From Brachypodius melanocephalos (taxonomy: Eukaryota; Chordata; Aves; Passeriformes; Pycnonotidae): a DNA stretch of 64,000 nucleotides. The notes below the pieces were generated by a model that saw only the letters and a list, made by a program, of their open reading frames with translations, made no database searches and was not told the DNA's origin. Within the stretch, counting starts at the first letter, position 1; every line of letters starts with the position of its first letter. The position numbers were made by a program, and so were the translations under genes. The stretch spans positions 4,820,810 to 4,884,809 of the forward strand of contig VZSR01003022.1 in the NCBI GenBank assembly GCA_013398615.1. The letters run 5' to 3'. Positions 44,325 to 57,700 of this stretch are shown here, one piece after another.

Positions 44325-47300
44325 CTGAAATAGAAGTCATAGCTTAGCCAAAGAGAAGAGGCACACTAAAGGCATACATTTTACATGAATGTTAAACCTG
44401 AATCATTCAGCAAACTGTCATATACAAAAGACAAGCATTCTCTGATGATTTAAGTTCTCTCCTCTTAGGATTCTAGTAGTTGTTTGGTTTGTTATTTGTA
44501 GTCACCAGTCAGGTGATACTTCTGTAGAAATTATTTCTCAATATACAGAGAAATCAGGAAAGAAAGGAAGTTGTAATTTTTCGCCAACCTGCTGCCTAAT
44601 TTCGTTTGCTCAGCAGAGGACCCTTGTGCCACTGCCACTCAGTGGCTTTTGGAATGAGTGAACCTATTACATCCTAGGGCAGAAAATAGAACAACTAGAT
44701 AGAGAAATAGCTCAGAAATTTACATAGTAAGGTCTCTAAACTGAACATTTGTCTCTGATCCTGGGTAATGAGGGATAAGGAAATTCACAGAACAACAAGA
44801 TTATGACTAACATTAAGTGATCTGAATATAAACCATTTAGAAGCGTGAGATATCAAGGGAGTAATTTAACACTAATATTAGAGATGGAAAAGTGATACTT
44901 AGGCCAAATACATGATGCCTTCCATAGGCTGCTTATCAATGTGGAAATATTGGAATAATGTTTATTTGCTGTATTTTTCAGTCAAGATTGGTGATGTTTC
45001 TTTCCATAGTGCACTTTTATGTAGCAGATTTTAGGACTATAAACAGAAATAGAGCTGCTTTTACTGTGCTTTGTTTTGCCCATCTGCTGCTCCTGTCAGA
45101 GATGACCAAGAAAGAACATTTTTGCTCTTAGAGAAAAGTGACTGGCGTACTAATGCCAGGGAGTACCATGAGATACACTGCATGTTACCATCACGTTATT
45201 GAACCAAACATAATTTTCTTGCTGAATAGCTACAATTCGTTGTCTGGAGAAGAGAACTAAGGCTTGAACTAAGGTTGACTGTTGTTTGTTAGTCTTTTGA
45301 ATTTACTGCTGTACTGCAGGGGCAGGTGTGTCTTGGATAGGTCACTTAGTGGCATTTGGAGTGAACTGTGAATGATTAATTGGACTGAGAGTCATAACTA
45401 GCTGCTTGTCTCCAGAGAAAAATTAATACACTCCAGAACTTGGAAAGAAGATTGAACAGAAGCTTTTACTATGGGGCTTTTGAATAATGTAGGACTGGTA
45501 ATAATTTTAAACACAAATGATTTTTTTAATGGAATATTTACAATTCCTTGAGACTTCATGGATAAAACAATGCAAGCTGGTGAAATGCAAATTTTGCAAA
45601 ATGGCAAAATGGTGAAAAAGTTCATAGTAATTCCTGTCAGCTTCTTGCCACTGGAAAAAAAGCTGTCATTGCTCTCATATGTATTAAATCACTTACCAAG
45701 TGAGTAATTTTTTCAGTTTGCTCTTGATGCAGCTGCAGAAATTAGTTTCCAGCTGTCAGGAGAGGCTGATGATTCCTTTCCAACCCTGCCTTTTATACTG
45801 ATCCCTTTGATACCTCACCTACACCATGGGTCTGGAAACTCCCTAATTCCTCTTCTTGATGCTCCCAAACACTTGTCACCAGTTTCCAAACCACCACCTT
45901 TCCCCCAGGCAGCTTTCATAGCCTCTCTCACCTGTGAGGGGGGGCCCAATGAGGTGGGTGATGCTCTCTAGGACAGTGAAGAGCCCTAGAGCACTGGAGA
46001 ACCTGTCCATATCTACCACATCCATCAGCACCTGGAAGACGAGCGACCCGACACCACTCATGGCTATGCTGAGGATGATGCAGTAGAGGATGAGCACACT
46101 GAACTCAGCTGAAATGACACAGATGAAATTGCTGAGCCCGCAGAGGAACGCAGCCAGGCTGAACAGGTAGATACGTCTCCCTGTGAAGACTCTGTGTCCT
46201 GAGAGCAGCCCTGTGAGAGGGCGGATGAAGATGTTGATGAACCCGATGACAGAGATGAGGAGAGCTGCCTTGTGTTCCTCCACCCCATTGTGGATGGCAT
46301 AAGGCACTAGGTAGACATGTGGTAAGGCAAACCCCATCATCATCCAGGTCACTCCAATAGTGTAAATCTGGTAACGTTTGTTTTGACAGAAGATGTCAAA
46401 AGCCAGGTACTTCTGCAGCATCTGGAAGCATTTTGTCCTTCTGGTGCTCTGTTGGAGCATGGGGTGGTAAGGAGATGCTCCATTGGACAGCTGTGCCTCT
46501 TCTGCTCTACTCCCTGGCTCCTCTTCGGGGTTGGCAGACTGTGGAAGTGACCCTGATGCCAGCTGAATGGGTCTCATGATGGCTCCACAAACACAGCAGT
46601 TCAGTAGTATTCCTCCAAAGATGAGGAAGGTGTTTCTCCAACCCATCTCCTCCAGCAAGTATTGAGACAGCAGCGGCCACAGCGTGAAACCGAGGGAGAC
46701 ACCAGTGGAGGCCACGGCATTGGCCAGTGTTTGCCACCGTACAAAGTAGTAGCCCAGCACAGTCACTCCTGCCTGGAAGCTGAAACATGATCCCAGACCT
46801 AAAGGTGAGAATAAATGATCCTTCTTTGTTGTCTTAAAGGGTGAAAAGAGCCCGAATTCAGGGTGTACCCACAGATTACTTCATCTGCCACTGAAGCATT
46901 TTCTGCCAGGCCACACAGCCCTCGGGGATTGATTAATACTCAGAAACCCCACTCTGGGGTTGAAGAAGGATGTTGTGTGTAAATTAAACTATTTGTGTTC
47001 TTGGGTATAGTAAACATACTGATCTAAACTGACATTTTTCTGGGACACACTGCAATTCCTAAAGTTGTTATGGAATTGTTCATTAAAAACATGGGTTTTA
47101 TACCACATGCAACAAGCAGTGCTGTTTTCCCGATGCTTTAATCAGGGCTCAGAGAGCTGCTCGTTTTTCTCTCTATGCAGTGACCAGTGCTTAACTTGCA
47201 AGATCCAGCAGGCTTGGTTCCAGAGTAAGGAATTAATTTCTCTGTTTATTAAAAACCAGGAGTTGAACATCAGTTACATAGGAGAAATATTTGGAAAGGA

Positions 47301-50300
47301 AAAGTTCCCATTTGTTACTTCTGTTCAAAACCAACAAGGTGTTTTGTTAGAAAAAGATGTCTCCATTCTCCCTCAGTTTGGGAGTGGTGAAATACAAACC
47401 CAGGGAACCTGGGAAGGATATTATCTCAACACATTATGTTCCAAGATTGGAAAAACAACAAAAAACCCTCCCTTCTTGAAAGACAAAAGGCTGAGAAGCT
47501 AGTAAAAAGAACAGACATCCTTTCTTTCTGTTTTGTCCTCTGGAGACCTGTAGCTTTTTCCAGAGAGCAGCACTTCCCAGCGAGGTTGAGTGGGTGAGGT
47601 GTGTGTTAAATGGGTGTGAAGGTCAAGTCTAGTGGCTGTGGGATTCCTGCTATGCTGGGAGGCTGTTGAGTTCTCCTATTTCACAGATGAGTGGGAAAAT
47701 GTGACCACTTAGTCGGGGCTCTCCCATTTCCCATCTCCAGCACAGCAGCTGAGTTTCCCTGCTATCTAGTACATACCAGTGATGAGGCCAGCCGTGAGGT
47801 ACAGCTGGCTGATGGACTTGCAGAAGGAGCCGGACACCATTCCCAGCCCACTGAGCAGCCCACCCAGCATCACCACAAACCTGCAGCCAAACCGCTTCAC
47901 CAGGATGCTGCAGAGGGGCCCTGGAAGTAGAGAAGAAAAGGGAAGGAGTTAGGGAGGAAGGAAATATTTTGTACCTGCTGGATTGCTGCAATTACCAAAT
48001 GATGTAGTCTAGAGACCCTGAGGGTTGTCCCGACTGCTTGATGTAGTGGGGGAGACAGGAAGAGAAAATATATTCTGTGATCCTCCCAAGTGCTTGGCCA
48101 GCTTGTTGGCTGAGGGGAAGTCTGTTCTGCTGGGATTTTGACCATCCAGTAGGATATGATGGATTTTCATTAAAACCCTTGGAAATGGACTTCTGGTGAA
48201 TTCCATGAGGTTGTGATAAATTACTTGTTAATGACATCTAACATCCTTCATTTTGGGGCAAGGAATGGGACACACATTTTGGGGCACACCTGCAGCCCAG
48301 CAGAGTGAAGGTGCTTCTCTCTGCATGCTCTGGCAGAAGAGGATCTGAAGGTAGAGTTTCTTTTTCTGTTCCCTCAAGGATCCTCAAGGTTTTCCAGATT
48401 TTACTAACCTTTTTCCCAATTCTGAACATTTAAGGTTATGGAAGCAAATGCAAAATTACTGTAAGATGCGGAATTAGGAGTCAGTCAGTGTAGGGAATAT
48501 AACCTATGGCATATTTTTGACCTAAATCAATGTCTGGTTTGAAATAAAATCCACACAGTCAAGTGAACAGTGGAACATTATTAAAATTAGGAGTGCAGCT
48601 GTCTGTATTTTGATCTGCTTGGGAGATTTTTGCCTCAGACTTCACTGGCCTTTGAAAAAGTGTCCAGCAAATGTGACTGGATTATTTTTCCTCCTGCTGA
48701 AGACATTAAGGGTGGTACTGCTGTTTAACTAGCCCAAGAAGGCATAAATTGAACACTACAAAATAATGAGATTGGCTCTAAAAACCATAAGGGTTTTTCA
48801 TGATTACTGGTTACTCATGATCCTGGTTACTTGTTGTCTGGGTTTCAAATGTTCTTTCTCACTTGCCTCGGGCTTTTGTGCTTTCTTTTGCACGAATAAT
48901 ATCAACAAAAGTGCTGCATTTGTATGAGTTAGTGCAGAGTGTTCTGTGTGCATGGATATCTAGGAGAAGGAACCTGTAAGGGCCTGAAATCCCCTTTTGG
49001 AGACCGATGTAGGACCCTGAGGTCCCTCAAATTATTTTTAACAAAATAATCATTAATGGCTTTTACCTAGGAACATAGCACCGGTAATGGGATATGTTTG
49101 GCTAAGTTATGAGCTATTGTTTGCCCAGTGCCCTTCCCCATTTCCTTCCATAGCTCTCCTGCATGGAACCTTCTCCCAGTGCTGGCTGCTCTGAGAACAG
49201 GCTGCTCTGAGAACAGGCTGCTCTGCTCATATCCATTTACTCTTCCAATTTTTGCAACAAATAATTCTTTTCCCCTTCAATTCCTCTGAATTAAAAAGAA
49301 TAAAGGTGAAGAAAAGAGAGTGGTACCTCTAAGAGATACTGATGACAGCAGCATGCAATTTTAGGAAAGAATTAAGTGCTGAAATGATGGATGTAACAGG
49401 AGAACCTGAATCAAGTAAAGCCTCGTCCCCTACAAAGGAGGTTAGAAGTTGCAGCAAATGCCATTTCTTGGCCTGAGAGGGAGGCTTTGATCTCTATTTA
49501 TTTTGTTGTTTTTTCCTTCTGGTTTATGTTACTGCTGCCCCGTGCTAGTGGGGGACAAGAACAAGTCCTCCTGCGCTGTAACATCCTGCAATAGGAGACA
49601 TAACTGGCAAGCAAAGTACAACTCTCTGGCTGTGTCCTGACAAATTCTATTGTGAATATCAACACAAGGCTATTCTTTACTTATCTAATTTATAACTTTT
49701 GGATCTATGTATTGGCTGTCTTTGTATTACCTTTTACTGTGGTTCTAGCCTCCTACACAACAATTACTTCATTAAAGATGACAGGATAATTGACATTCTT
49801 GTGGATACTGCCAGAGTTGTCCTTCCTGGACATGCTGGGACCAAGCTGCTTCTGAGACCATTTCCCAGAGCCAGCAGGTCCCAGTTGGATCCTTCCCACT
49901 AATCACAGAAGGATCACAGGGACTGGAAAGCAGGATGGGGAATGCCCAACAGCTTCCAAATTCCAAGCCCCAAGGATACTGCTCTATTTCTGCTGCCTCT
50001 CAGGGGTGATTCCTCCTTTTGTCACATCCCTCGACATCTCTTTCCATCTGCGCCTTGATATTCTAGACCCAGCTGTTTCTGGTAAGGTGCAAAGTCTCAA
50101 TTCCATGTAGGTGGCTGCCAGTCATATCCTGCATGGGACAGACTGAACCTGCCATAGCTTTTGCATCAGTGTGACTCAGGGCTCTGAATTTGGTTTTTTA
50201 CCTTTATAAAGTAATATCAACTTTCACCAGCGTTGGAAGGGAGCAGGAATGAACTCAGAAGCTTGGATACATGGGCAACACTGGGAACTTTCCTTCTATT

Positions 50301-51356
50301 GGCTGGTAGGGTTTGGGTTGTCTGTTTGTCAAATAAGCACAGGATTTGTATGGGTTACAAAGCACAGACCACTTATTGAGAAGTCCTTGAGCTGCTTTGG
50401 ATTTGGTTTTCTCTCTGCAGAAAGAGAAAAGAATCCCCACATCTGTGTGTGGAATCTGGGACCACTGCCCTGTGCTGCTCCCATATTTTATTTCAAGGAG
50501 AAAACCAGTGATTCACTCCACTACCCACAGAGCAGAATGCTCCTTCCGCCCCTGCAGCCGTAGGGTGCTCCCTGACCCACATTCTGCACTGATCCAGCCC
50601 TGCTCACGTCCACCCTGATGCCTGCGTAGGTGTGCACCCCGTGCCACCGCCCAAGGAGCTGCTTTTAAGGCTTTGCCTCAGCTGGCAGCTCTGAGGAGCT
50701 CAGCTTTTAGCATCTCTTCAGGCACAAAGAGTGGAGCTGTCATGTGACACTTGGAAGGAGATGTGCTCTCGTGGACAAGATGAACTAAGAAATCACCAGA
50801 GCTCCAGCACTGTGTGCTGGCTTATTCAAAGAGCTTCTATGAGAAATAACTATGTTCTTGCTGATCTGGAAAAACTGGGCTGAGAAAGGATTTGCCTTCT
50901 TTGACCAAGGGTCTTGGCTGACTCTGAGAGTGCCAAAAGGGAGTATGGAATCTGTGGACATTTAGCTTTGGACTGTGGGCTTGGAGATGCTGTGTACTGC
51001 CAAACAGCCACTCTACTTGGACCTCCCAGTCCCTTCCACCACCACCTTAATGAAATGCTGAAAGTATCCTCATTACATCCCCCACCAGCAGCACAAGGGC
51101 AGGAGGTGGAGGAGGCCATTCCCTGCTATCACTCACCCCCTCCATGCAGCACGGCCACTATGATGGATGGGAACCACGATGTCTGGCTGTTGCTGGCCTG
51201 GAACTCATGCTGGAGGTCCGTGAAGAAGACACCGATGCAGCAGGGAAAGCCCAGCGTCAGCCCCTGCAGCACCACTGCAGCCAGCAGGACCATCCACGCC
51301 CATCCGTGGTCCTGAGGCTTGGCAGTCCTGCGTCCTGCTGCTTCTCCTTGGGACAT
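44083..51356 (-). CDS. SLC16A5: SLC16A5 (MCT6), monocarboxylate transporter family member
   Basis: A major-facilitator membrane transporter. Human MCT6 carries drugs such as bumetanide and some anions rather than lactate. Minus-strand exons 51356-51137, 47920-47777, 46798-45932 and 44324-44083 join in phase to 1473 nt, or 490 residues (human about 505). The 12-helix MCT layout is visible. TM1 follows DHGWAW, near residues 17-22. TM1-2 contain VVLQGLTLGFPCCIGVFF and SWFPSI. TM5 follows YYFVRWQTLANAVASTG. There is a long hydrophilic loop after IMRPIQLASGS. TM8 has INIFIRPLTG, retaining the family arginine. The C-terminal tail ends VEYVTSI and is cytoplasmic. MCT6 rather than another SLC16 is favoured by QASNSQTSWFPSI and by position beside ARMC7. 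Confidence 0.93.
45932..46798 (-). CDS. SLC16A5: SLC16A5 exon 3 (large exon)
   Basis: Acceptor TTGTTG...CCTTTAG, with the exon opening GLGSCFSFQAGVTVLGYYF, and donor GTGAGA after IGPPLTG. The 867-nt exon codes for TM4/5 through TM10, including the central cytoplasmic loop; a single large central exon is usual for SLC16 genes. The first ATG inside it (46766) is not the start. Confidence 0.95.
47777..47920 (-). CDS. SLC16A5: SLC16A5 exon 2
   Basis: Acceptor CTCTACTTCCAG, donor GTATGT. Encodes PLCSILVKRFGCRFVVMLGG through QLYLTAGLITG (TM2-TM4). Confidence 0.93.
49185..49225. repeat. Short 16-bp tandem repeat in SLC16A5 intron 1
   Basis: GCTGCTCTGAGAACAG occurs twice, followed by a partial third copy. 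It is too short for a functional claim. Confidence 0.8.
51137..51356 (-). CDS. SLC16A5: SLC16A5 exon 1 (first coding)
   Basis: The ATG at 51356 has A at -3 and opens MSQGEAAGRRTAKPQDHGWAW. The exon ends VLHGG plus one base before donor GTGAGT. TM1 and part of TM2 are encoded here. Confidence 0.93.
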
Positions 51357-51359
51357 GAT

Positions 51360-54300
51360 AGCTCCGTTCTCCTCTAAGCTTGCCTGCTGGGGAAGGGAGT
51401 GCAGCTACCATGCAACCCTCAGCCCAGTAAACAGGCCTTCAGGGAAGAGCTGATGATGTTCCTGAGGCTCAGAGCACCGGTGTGTCCCACACCTTTCCCA
51501 GCTGACACTCTTAACTTGCTCTGCATTTCTTCCAGCACCTCCCTTCCTTCTCGCTACAGGATCCTGGCACGAGATTGTTTAAGAAACCACTGCCTTCTCC
51601 TTTTATATTTCACAAGACTGTGACCACAGCCAGGTAGAGGACAGAACCACACCTCCTCTGAGATATGCATTGACTTTACCTAGTTCCGCCCTTATTTTCC
51701 TTTTCACCTGCTTTCATCATATGGAGTCCCCTTCCTGACAATTGCTAAGGTCACTCAGTCACCGTGCAGAGGAGGAAAAGCTGCAAATGCCAAGTAAAAT
51801 AGAAACCCATAAAGGTTGCGTGTTATGGTAGAGCTCAGTGTGAACTTTTCAGGAAAACTACACCTACCTAAAAAGCGCTGGTGTGGTGAAAAAAAAACAT
51901 TTTAAAAGCCATTAATTAATTAGAATCCAGTGATGGCAGATAGGCTTTTACTTCACCTCTCTAGATCTAGAACTGCCTCTGAGAGGTCCCAGTTTGGATT
52001 TCTCTGAAACTGACAGCACGAAACATATAGCAATAGCATTCCCCATCCTCTCCACATGAATAAACATGCATAAAATAATAATCTCTGGCAGCTGGATGAG
52101 CTCAGAAAAGGTGCCCATAAGGTCACTGCACAGCGCAATATTTACTTGGCACTCAGATAATGGTTTTTTCCCTAAAACAACAGCTGCATTTAGGTTTTGT
52201 GTGCAGCTTCAGAGATGAATAATAGTTTGATTTTGCTCATTATTTCAAATATGCCATGGTGGCAGAAAGTTAGTTTCGTACCTCAGGCTGAGACCAGAAT
52301 TGGTGAAACGAAGGGCGGCGCCGCATGGCTGCGGCTCATCCCGTGTGCGCAGCCCGGTCAGCTCATGGCTCACAGTCAGACCCTTCTGCTTCGGTAGCGA
52401 CTACAGGCTTTGATGAAGTCTTTTGCAATATTAACCTAGGCATGATTTCTGTAAACAGGGCTCTTATGCTGGCTGGCCCACAGCCAGAAAACTGAAAAAA
52501 AAAAAAAAAAGGCTGGGAGCAGAGGGGGCCCGTGGGAAGGGGCTCTGAAATGCAAATCACGGTGGTGGTGCTCAGCACACTTTAATCCTTTGTCCACTTT
52601 AGCTGGGCGCAGATAATGCAACTAATTCAAGTGCTTGTCTCTATGGTGTGAATTAGCTGGATGACAGCCTAAAACCTCTCCCCGGCAACAGCAAACCTGC
52701 AAAAAAAGGCAGAAGCACAACTCTTCTCTGTTCCCCGCTGCCCTGTCCAGCTTCTGAGTTTGTCCAGCAGATTCCTGGCTCCCTTCACATCTCCCTGGGT
52801 GCCTGCTTATGGGGGAGAACTCTCCAGTGGGGCTGCAGATCCCATGGCTTTCATCTACCTTCTGCCCCTGGTTGCAGGACACCTTTTCCCCTGGGCAGCC
52901 CGACAGTCGCTGCAAGGTCCCTGGGGACGTGCTGCCGGGTGCCACACGACCTCCTCGCTGCCTCTTGCCTGCACAAAGGTAAAGGAACAAGTTTTTTCCA
53001 GCTCTGGCTTAGCCGGCTGTGCCACACCGAGCAACAGCAGCACTGAAAAACCTCGGATTAACCCTTCCAAGGTATCCAGATAGGATGGACAGTATGAAAG
53101 TGGAAGTCTGGTGTGTGTTGCCTTGCTCCTGTGGGCTTGATGCTCTCAGGCAACCTGCTCCTCACGTTGAGCAATGAACGTGACAGGACTGGGACACCTG
53201 CGAAACACGGGCAGATTTTCACATGCACATGATCATCCCATATTAGTAGGGTTGGGAATAAGATTGGAGTTCACAGCAATAGCCACACCTGGGCGCCTAC
53301 TGCAAACAGTGTGCTTTTGTTGGGAGCAGGTGAACAGTGCAAAGGTGCTTCTCTTTACCAGCTTGTGGAGCACTTGAATGCCTTGGGTGAGACACAGGGA
53401 ACAACTGCCTATTTCAGTCTTTCTCTCCAGCCACTCTCTGGCAGTCACTGTCTGCCTTGGTAATCTAATTCTCTCCTGTTCACGTCTGAATGTTGTTTCT
53501 TCTTCCAGTGATCCCCAAGACATCAGCATTCAAACCTTGGATTTCCCTAGCTGTTGGGGAGCAGCCATGGTAGCTGTTGTTTATGGCAGCAGACCAGGAG
53601 CGTTCACACAGTGGCTCTCCCTTGTTCTTCTGTGCCTCAGTTTCCCTCAGCTCCAATGGGGGACAAACAGCTGCTGGCATGAGGGCTCCTGGCTGCTCTC
53701 TACAAGAACAGGGAGCCCTTTATGCCTAGAGACACAAGGGCCTGGAGCATTTATGTAGCTCACCTCAAAGGAAGAGGTTTATATTTCACAAATTCAGGTT
53801 TATGCTATGCAAATGATATTTATAGTCTTCAGCAAGAGCTTGTAGCTGGTGGCACCTCTGCAGGAAGATGAGCGCTTCTCTGGAGCCACTGAGGAGAGAG
53901 ACTTAGCCACATGGTCCAGCAGGGAAGTCGGGAGTGTGGCTGGGGGGAGGCAGAACCACTGCCCAAAGCAATGGGGCTTGGAGGGGACTGGAGGGGCTTG
54001 GGGACTGGACAATGCCTGCAGCTTGAGAGCAGGAATGGGAATGGAGAAGAAAGTTTCTCACACCTTCCGGCTTTCGGGCTCAGCCGTGGCATGCACTGCA
54101 CACATATTTTATGAATGTGTAAAATAAGCTTCATGTACAGAAGCAAGATGTTTACTGTAAACTGAGTGGGGTGGTAAACTGCTTTTTGGGGCCACTCACT
54201 GTTTGTTGAGGGTAGGAAAGCCAAGCAGTTGTCTTGGTAAATACCTTTATGAGTGACTTTTAAAGTACCTTTTCATCCTGATACTGGCTTACTTTGACAT

Positions 54301-54603
54301 CCTCTCCCATGTAGCTTATATTATATCCCAGCTGACTTTTCGAAGGTCACCCAGTGAGGTGACAGCAGAGAATCCAGATTTAGCTCTGATTAAGGCATCA
54401 GCCCAAGTGGTGCAGCCTGGCCCAGCACTAGGGGCTTGTTTCTGCTGGATGTCACTTGTCAGCAGTTGGTTGCAGCCCTCAGGGGACAGGCTGTGCCTGG
54501 AGCATGGTGGAGGTGGCTGCAAGTCCTCTGCTCTCTCCCTGTCCTTACCAATACATTACAGCTTGGTAAACCAGCCCTGTGCTCAGGAGCCTCAGCAGCA
54601 GCT
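51360..54603. other. SLC16A5 upstream region
   Basis: No coding exon is recognised. A small CpG-rich patch at about 52305-52360 (GGGCGGCGCCGC and surroundings) is the only island-like spot upstream of SLC16A5. It could mark a distal non-coding first exon or promoter, which is a guess. A 17-nt A tract lies near 52495-52511. Confidence 0.4.
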
Positions 54604-54716
54604 TTGGGGCTTAAAAACATGGTTTAGTGGTGGCTTTGGCAGTGCTGGATTAATGGTTGGACTCAAAAATCTTAAAGGTATATTCCAACCCAAATGGTTC
54701 TGTGATTCTTTGTGTC
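54604..54716 (+). repeat. CR1 LINE 3' end
   Basis: Sense CR1 terminus: ACATGGTTTAGTGGTGGCTT, GGCAGTGCTGGATTAATGGT, then TTAAAGGTATATTCCAACCC and TGGTTCTGTGATTCTTTGTGT. The TTCTGTGATTCT tail is the characteristic CR1 3' end. The copy is 5'-truncated to roughly 110 bp. Confidence 0.88.
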
Positions 54717-57700
54717 TGGAAACCAAAGTGCAAATACCTCAGAGCTTGCAAATCACATTTGAGAAAGACCAGTTGAATTTGTTCCAGAGATCCAGATTAG
54801 CAAATCCTCTGGCAGATTGATTCTTGCAGAAGAAATGTGGGGAGTTGTTTGGGTTTGGGTTTTGTTTTTTGTCTAAAGCAAGGGAAACGAAGTGAAATTT
54901 CAGCTATGGGATTGCAGTGCTTTGTGGCAGGGAGCAGTTCCTACTCCAGGTTTAGTCACAAATTAAACTCTTGTTCTGATCCAGCCCTGAAACTTAGACA
55001 GACCCAACAGAAACTGAGATGTCAGAGCACCTGAAAATGGGTTCCTGAGGCTGGGACAGGATCTGAACAACCCTGGCAAAACCCCTTCAGACCAGCTCTG
55101 CTAGTACTAAGAAAATGGTGCTGTGCCAAGGGTGGAGGAGGTGCTAGTTTATCCTGAATTTCCCAAGCAGTTCCCATAGCATCTCTTCCACATCCTCTCC
55201 CTGCAAAAGGGATCAGGGTCCTGTCTGCACTAATTGGTCTTGATTAGCCTGACCAGCCTCACCTGTGTCCTTCTCCCACACCTCCATCCTGTTTGTTCCC
55301 CAGTTGCATTTAAGTCCAGATCGTTGTATGGATTGTTTTTTGCTCAGTTTCATCACTGCTTTCTGCTCTCCTGGGTTGACTTTGGGTCTGCCTGGCTTCT
55401 TTGTGCTCATTAATTATTGATAATATGGGTAGAAGACCAGGTGAGAAATCCTCCTTTTGGGATTAGGTTTAATGGCCATTAGCCAGTGCTGGGAATAACA
55501 CAGCTTAGCCTGGAGATGGGAAATGGGAGCTGAGGAGGCAGCTGGCACCAGAGCATGCACTGACAGCTCCCATTGGCCTGCAGGAGTTCAGCGAGATGTG
55601 GCTTGTCCCTGCTCTTTATCCCAGTGGTAGATCTCTGGCTGGTGGGTGACTGCAGATGGTTTGTGGGCATGCTGGCCCTTGCCCTCCTGACTGCCACCAT
55701 CACCCCTTGTCCCCGGCTGTCCCAGAGCCTGTGTTTTGTGTAGGTGTGGTGCCAAGAAGGACAACACTCCCTGAGGCTATGGGGATCTGGAGATGAGTCT
55801 GAGTAAGACATTGCATAAACTCATGCTGAAGGTGGCTTTGGAAGTGGCTCTGGCTCATGCTGTGTGACACCCTGACCTGCCAGACTGCTCCAGCCTGCTC
55901 TGGGAGTGGACAGAGAGAGGGGCCAATGGTGGCATGGAGTATCTGAACAGATGGAGGTCCTTGCTAGGAACCTGGCTGAGGTTACTGAGGATATCTGGAA
56001 GCTGCTGGAACTTTTCTTCCAGCAATTGCCTGCATGTGGGAAGATGAGGAGGGGAGGATGTTCCTGGGAAAATGAGGCTTTTCAAGAAGTTACCTTGTCA
56101 TTAGCTGCAGGAAAACTGCTGTAGGTGAGGATGTGGCAGAGGAAGGGGGAACTGGGATGTGATGCATCTGTGGGTACAGTCTAACCCTGCTGCTGGGCAT
56201 CTCTTTCATGGGTTGACATTTTGAAGGTTCCCTCTAGCAAGCTTTTAATTATCATTCAAACAGGCTTTTATTAATAAGGAATAAGGGACTCAGTGGGAAT
56301 AGGATCAAGAGAAGTGTTTCCTTGTGGCTGATTGCTGAATCTGTGGAGCAGGTGGAGGAGATTGTGGGGGGTTGAAAGTGTTCAGCCAGAAATTTTGGAG
56401 CATGATTTTTAGGAAGGCAGCTGGTTTTTGGGCTCCAGCTATTCAGCTTTGGCTCTTTAGCTCTCAGCAGATGCTCTGCCATACCATCCAGGCCCTGCTC
56501 AGATCTCCTGTCCAAGGAAGATGTCCTGCTCTGAAGAAGATACAGATGATGCTTAGTGGTCACAACAGGGTAGGAGACAAGATCCAGCAACTCAGTGCTA
56601 ACACTGAGACTCTTCCTGCCCATTCCATCCCCCAGAGGGATGACAATGTTTAGTTTTATGATATCTGGAAAAGGAAAGGCAGGAACTCTTTAACCCAGTG
56701 GGAAGTGCAGGTCCCTGTGTGCCTTAGGGTCATATTGTCGGGGGGTATGGAAACAGCAAAATGTGGCCTTGAGCCTTTGTTTCATGAGCAAATCCCTTGT
56801 GGTTTGGCAAATATGACCCTCTCTTTCTTACTTTTTACATGTTTCTTTGTATTAAAATTTTATTTAAAAACACACTGGAACCTTAGGTTGAAGATGACCA
56901 TTTATTAGGTGTTTCCTATCCCTTTACTGTCTAATCTGCCTGCTTTTCTAAGACATCTTGAACTCAGTGCCCAGGTTGAAGGCTTGTCTCCTTGCTTGGT
57001 TGCCCAAATGGTTTTCCTCATTTTTAGACACTGTCATTTGAATTCATCAGGATCACTGGTGCATGTTTTCCTGGCTGTGGTAAAGGAGCTGCTGCCCAGA
57101 TGGCCCTGAGCTCAAGGATGTACTTGGTGACACACAGACCAGTGGAGTTCTCAACTCACTGATGAAACTTGAGGACTCTGTGCCCTTCAGACTGCTGATG
57201 GACTTGGGTCAGACTCTCCTCTGCTAAAGTCTGGGAAACACCTAGGAGGCCTCTAAAAGGAAAATATTACCAGAAGGTCAAGTGTCTTTTGAGATAAGCC
57301 TTTGCTCATCTGTTACACCGCAATCTCAAGGTAATTACAAGGGCATTGTGACAGTTTCTTTACTGTGTTTTGGAGTAACCAATGTGTTTCTCCAGCGTAG
57401 AAAGCAAGAGGGTATGTGGCAGTTATTTACCCATATGAAAGTTGTAAACTTTCAATAACTGCCTCAAAACCAAATCTAGGTGGAAGGACATGGCCAAGGT
57501 CCCTGTTTCCCAAACAAGTTAGTAAGCTGAGTTGAAAATACCTGCAGGCTTCCTGTCTGCAGACAGATCTGACTTGATTACTTTGTTCCGGGTGAGGGTG
57601 GGCGGGTAAGTGACGAATTGACCTTCGTCTGTGTGTGAGAGCCTGAGGCAGAGCAGAAAAGCTTGCGGAGAGGTTGTGCAAGATGCAGGTATGGCACCGC

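Noticed and set aside
46507..46788. 93-codon minus-strand frame beginning MFQLPGRSDC
   Set aside because: Shadow frame of SLC16A5 exon 3; the true frame has the SLC16 membrane segments.
47650..47991. 113-codon minus-strand frame over SLC16A5 exon 2
   Set aside because: It reads exon 2 in the wrong frame; the true frame gives the transporter sequence and joins exons 1 and 3.
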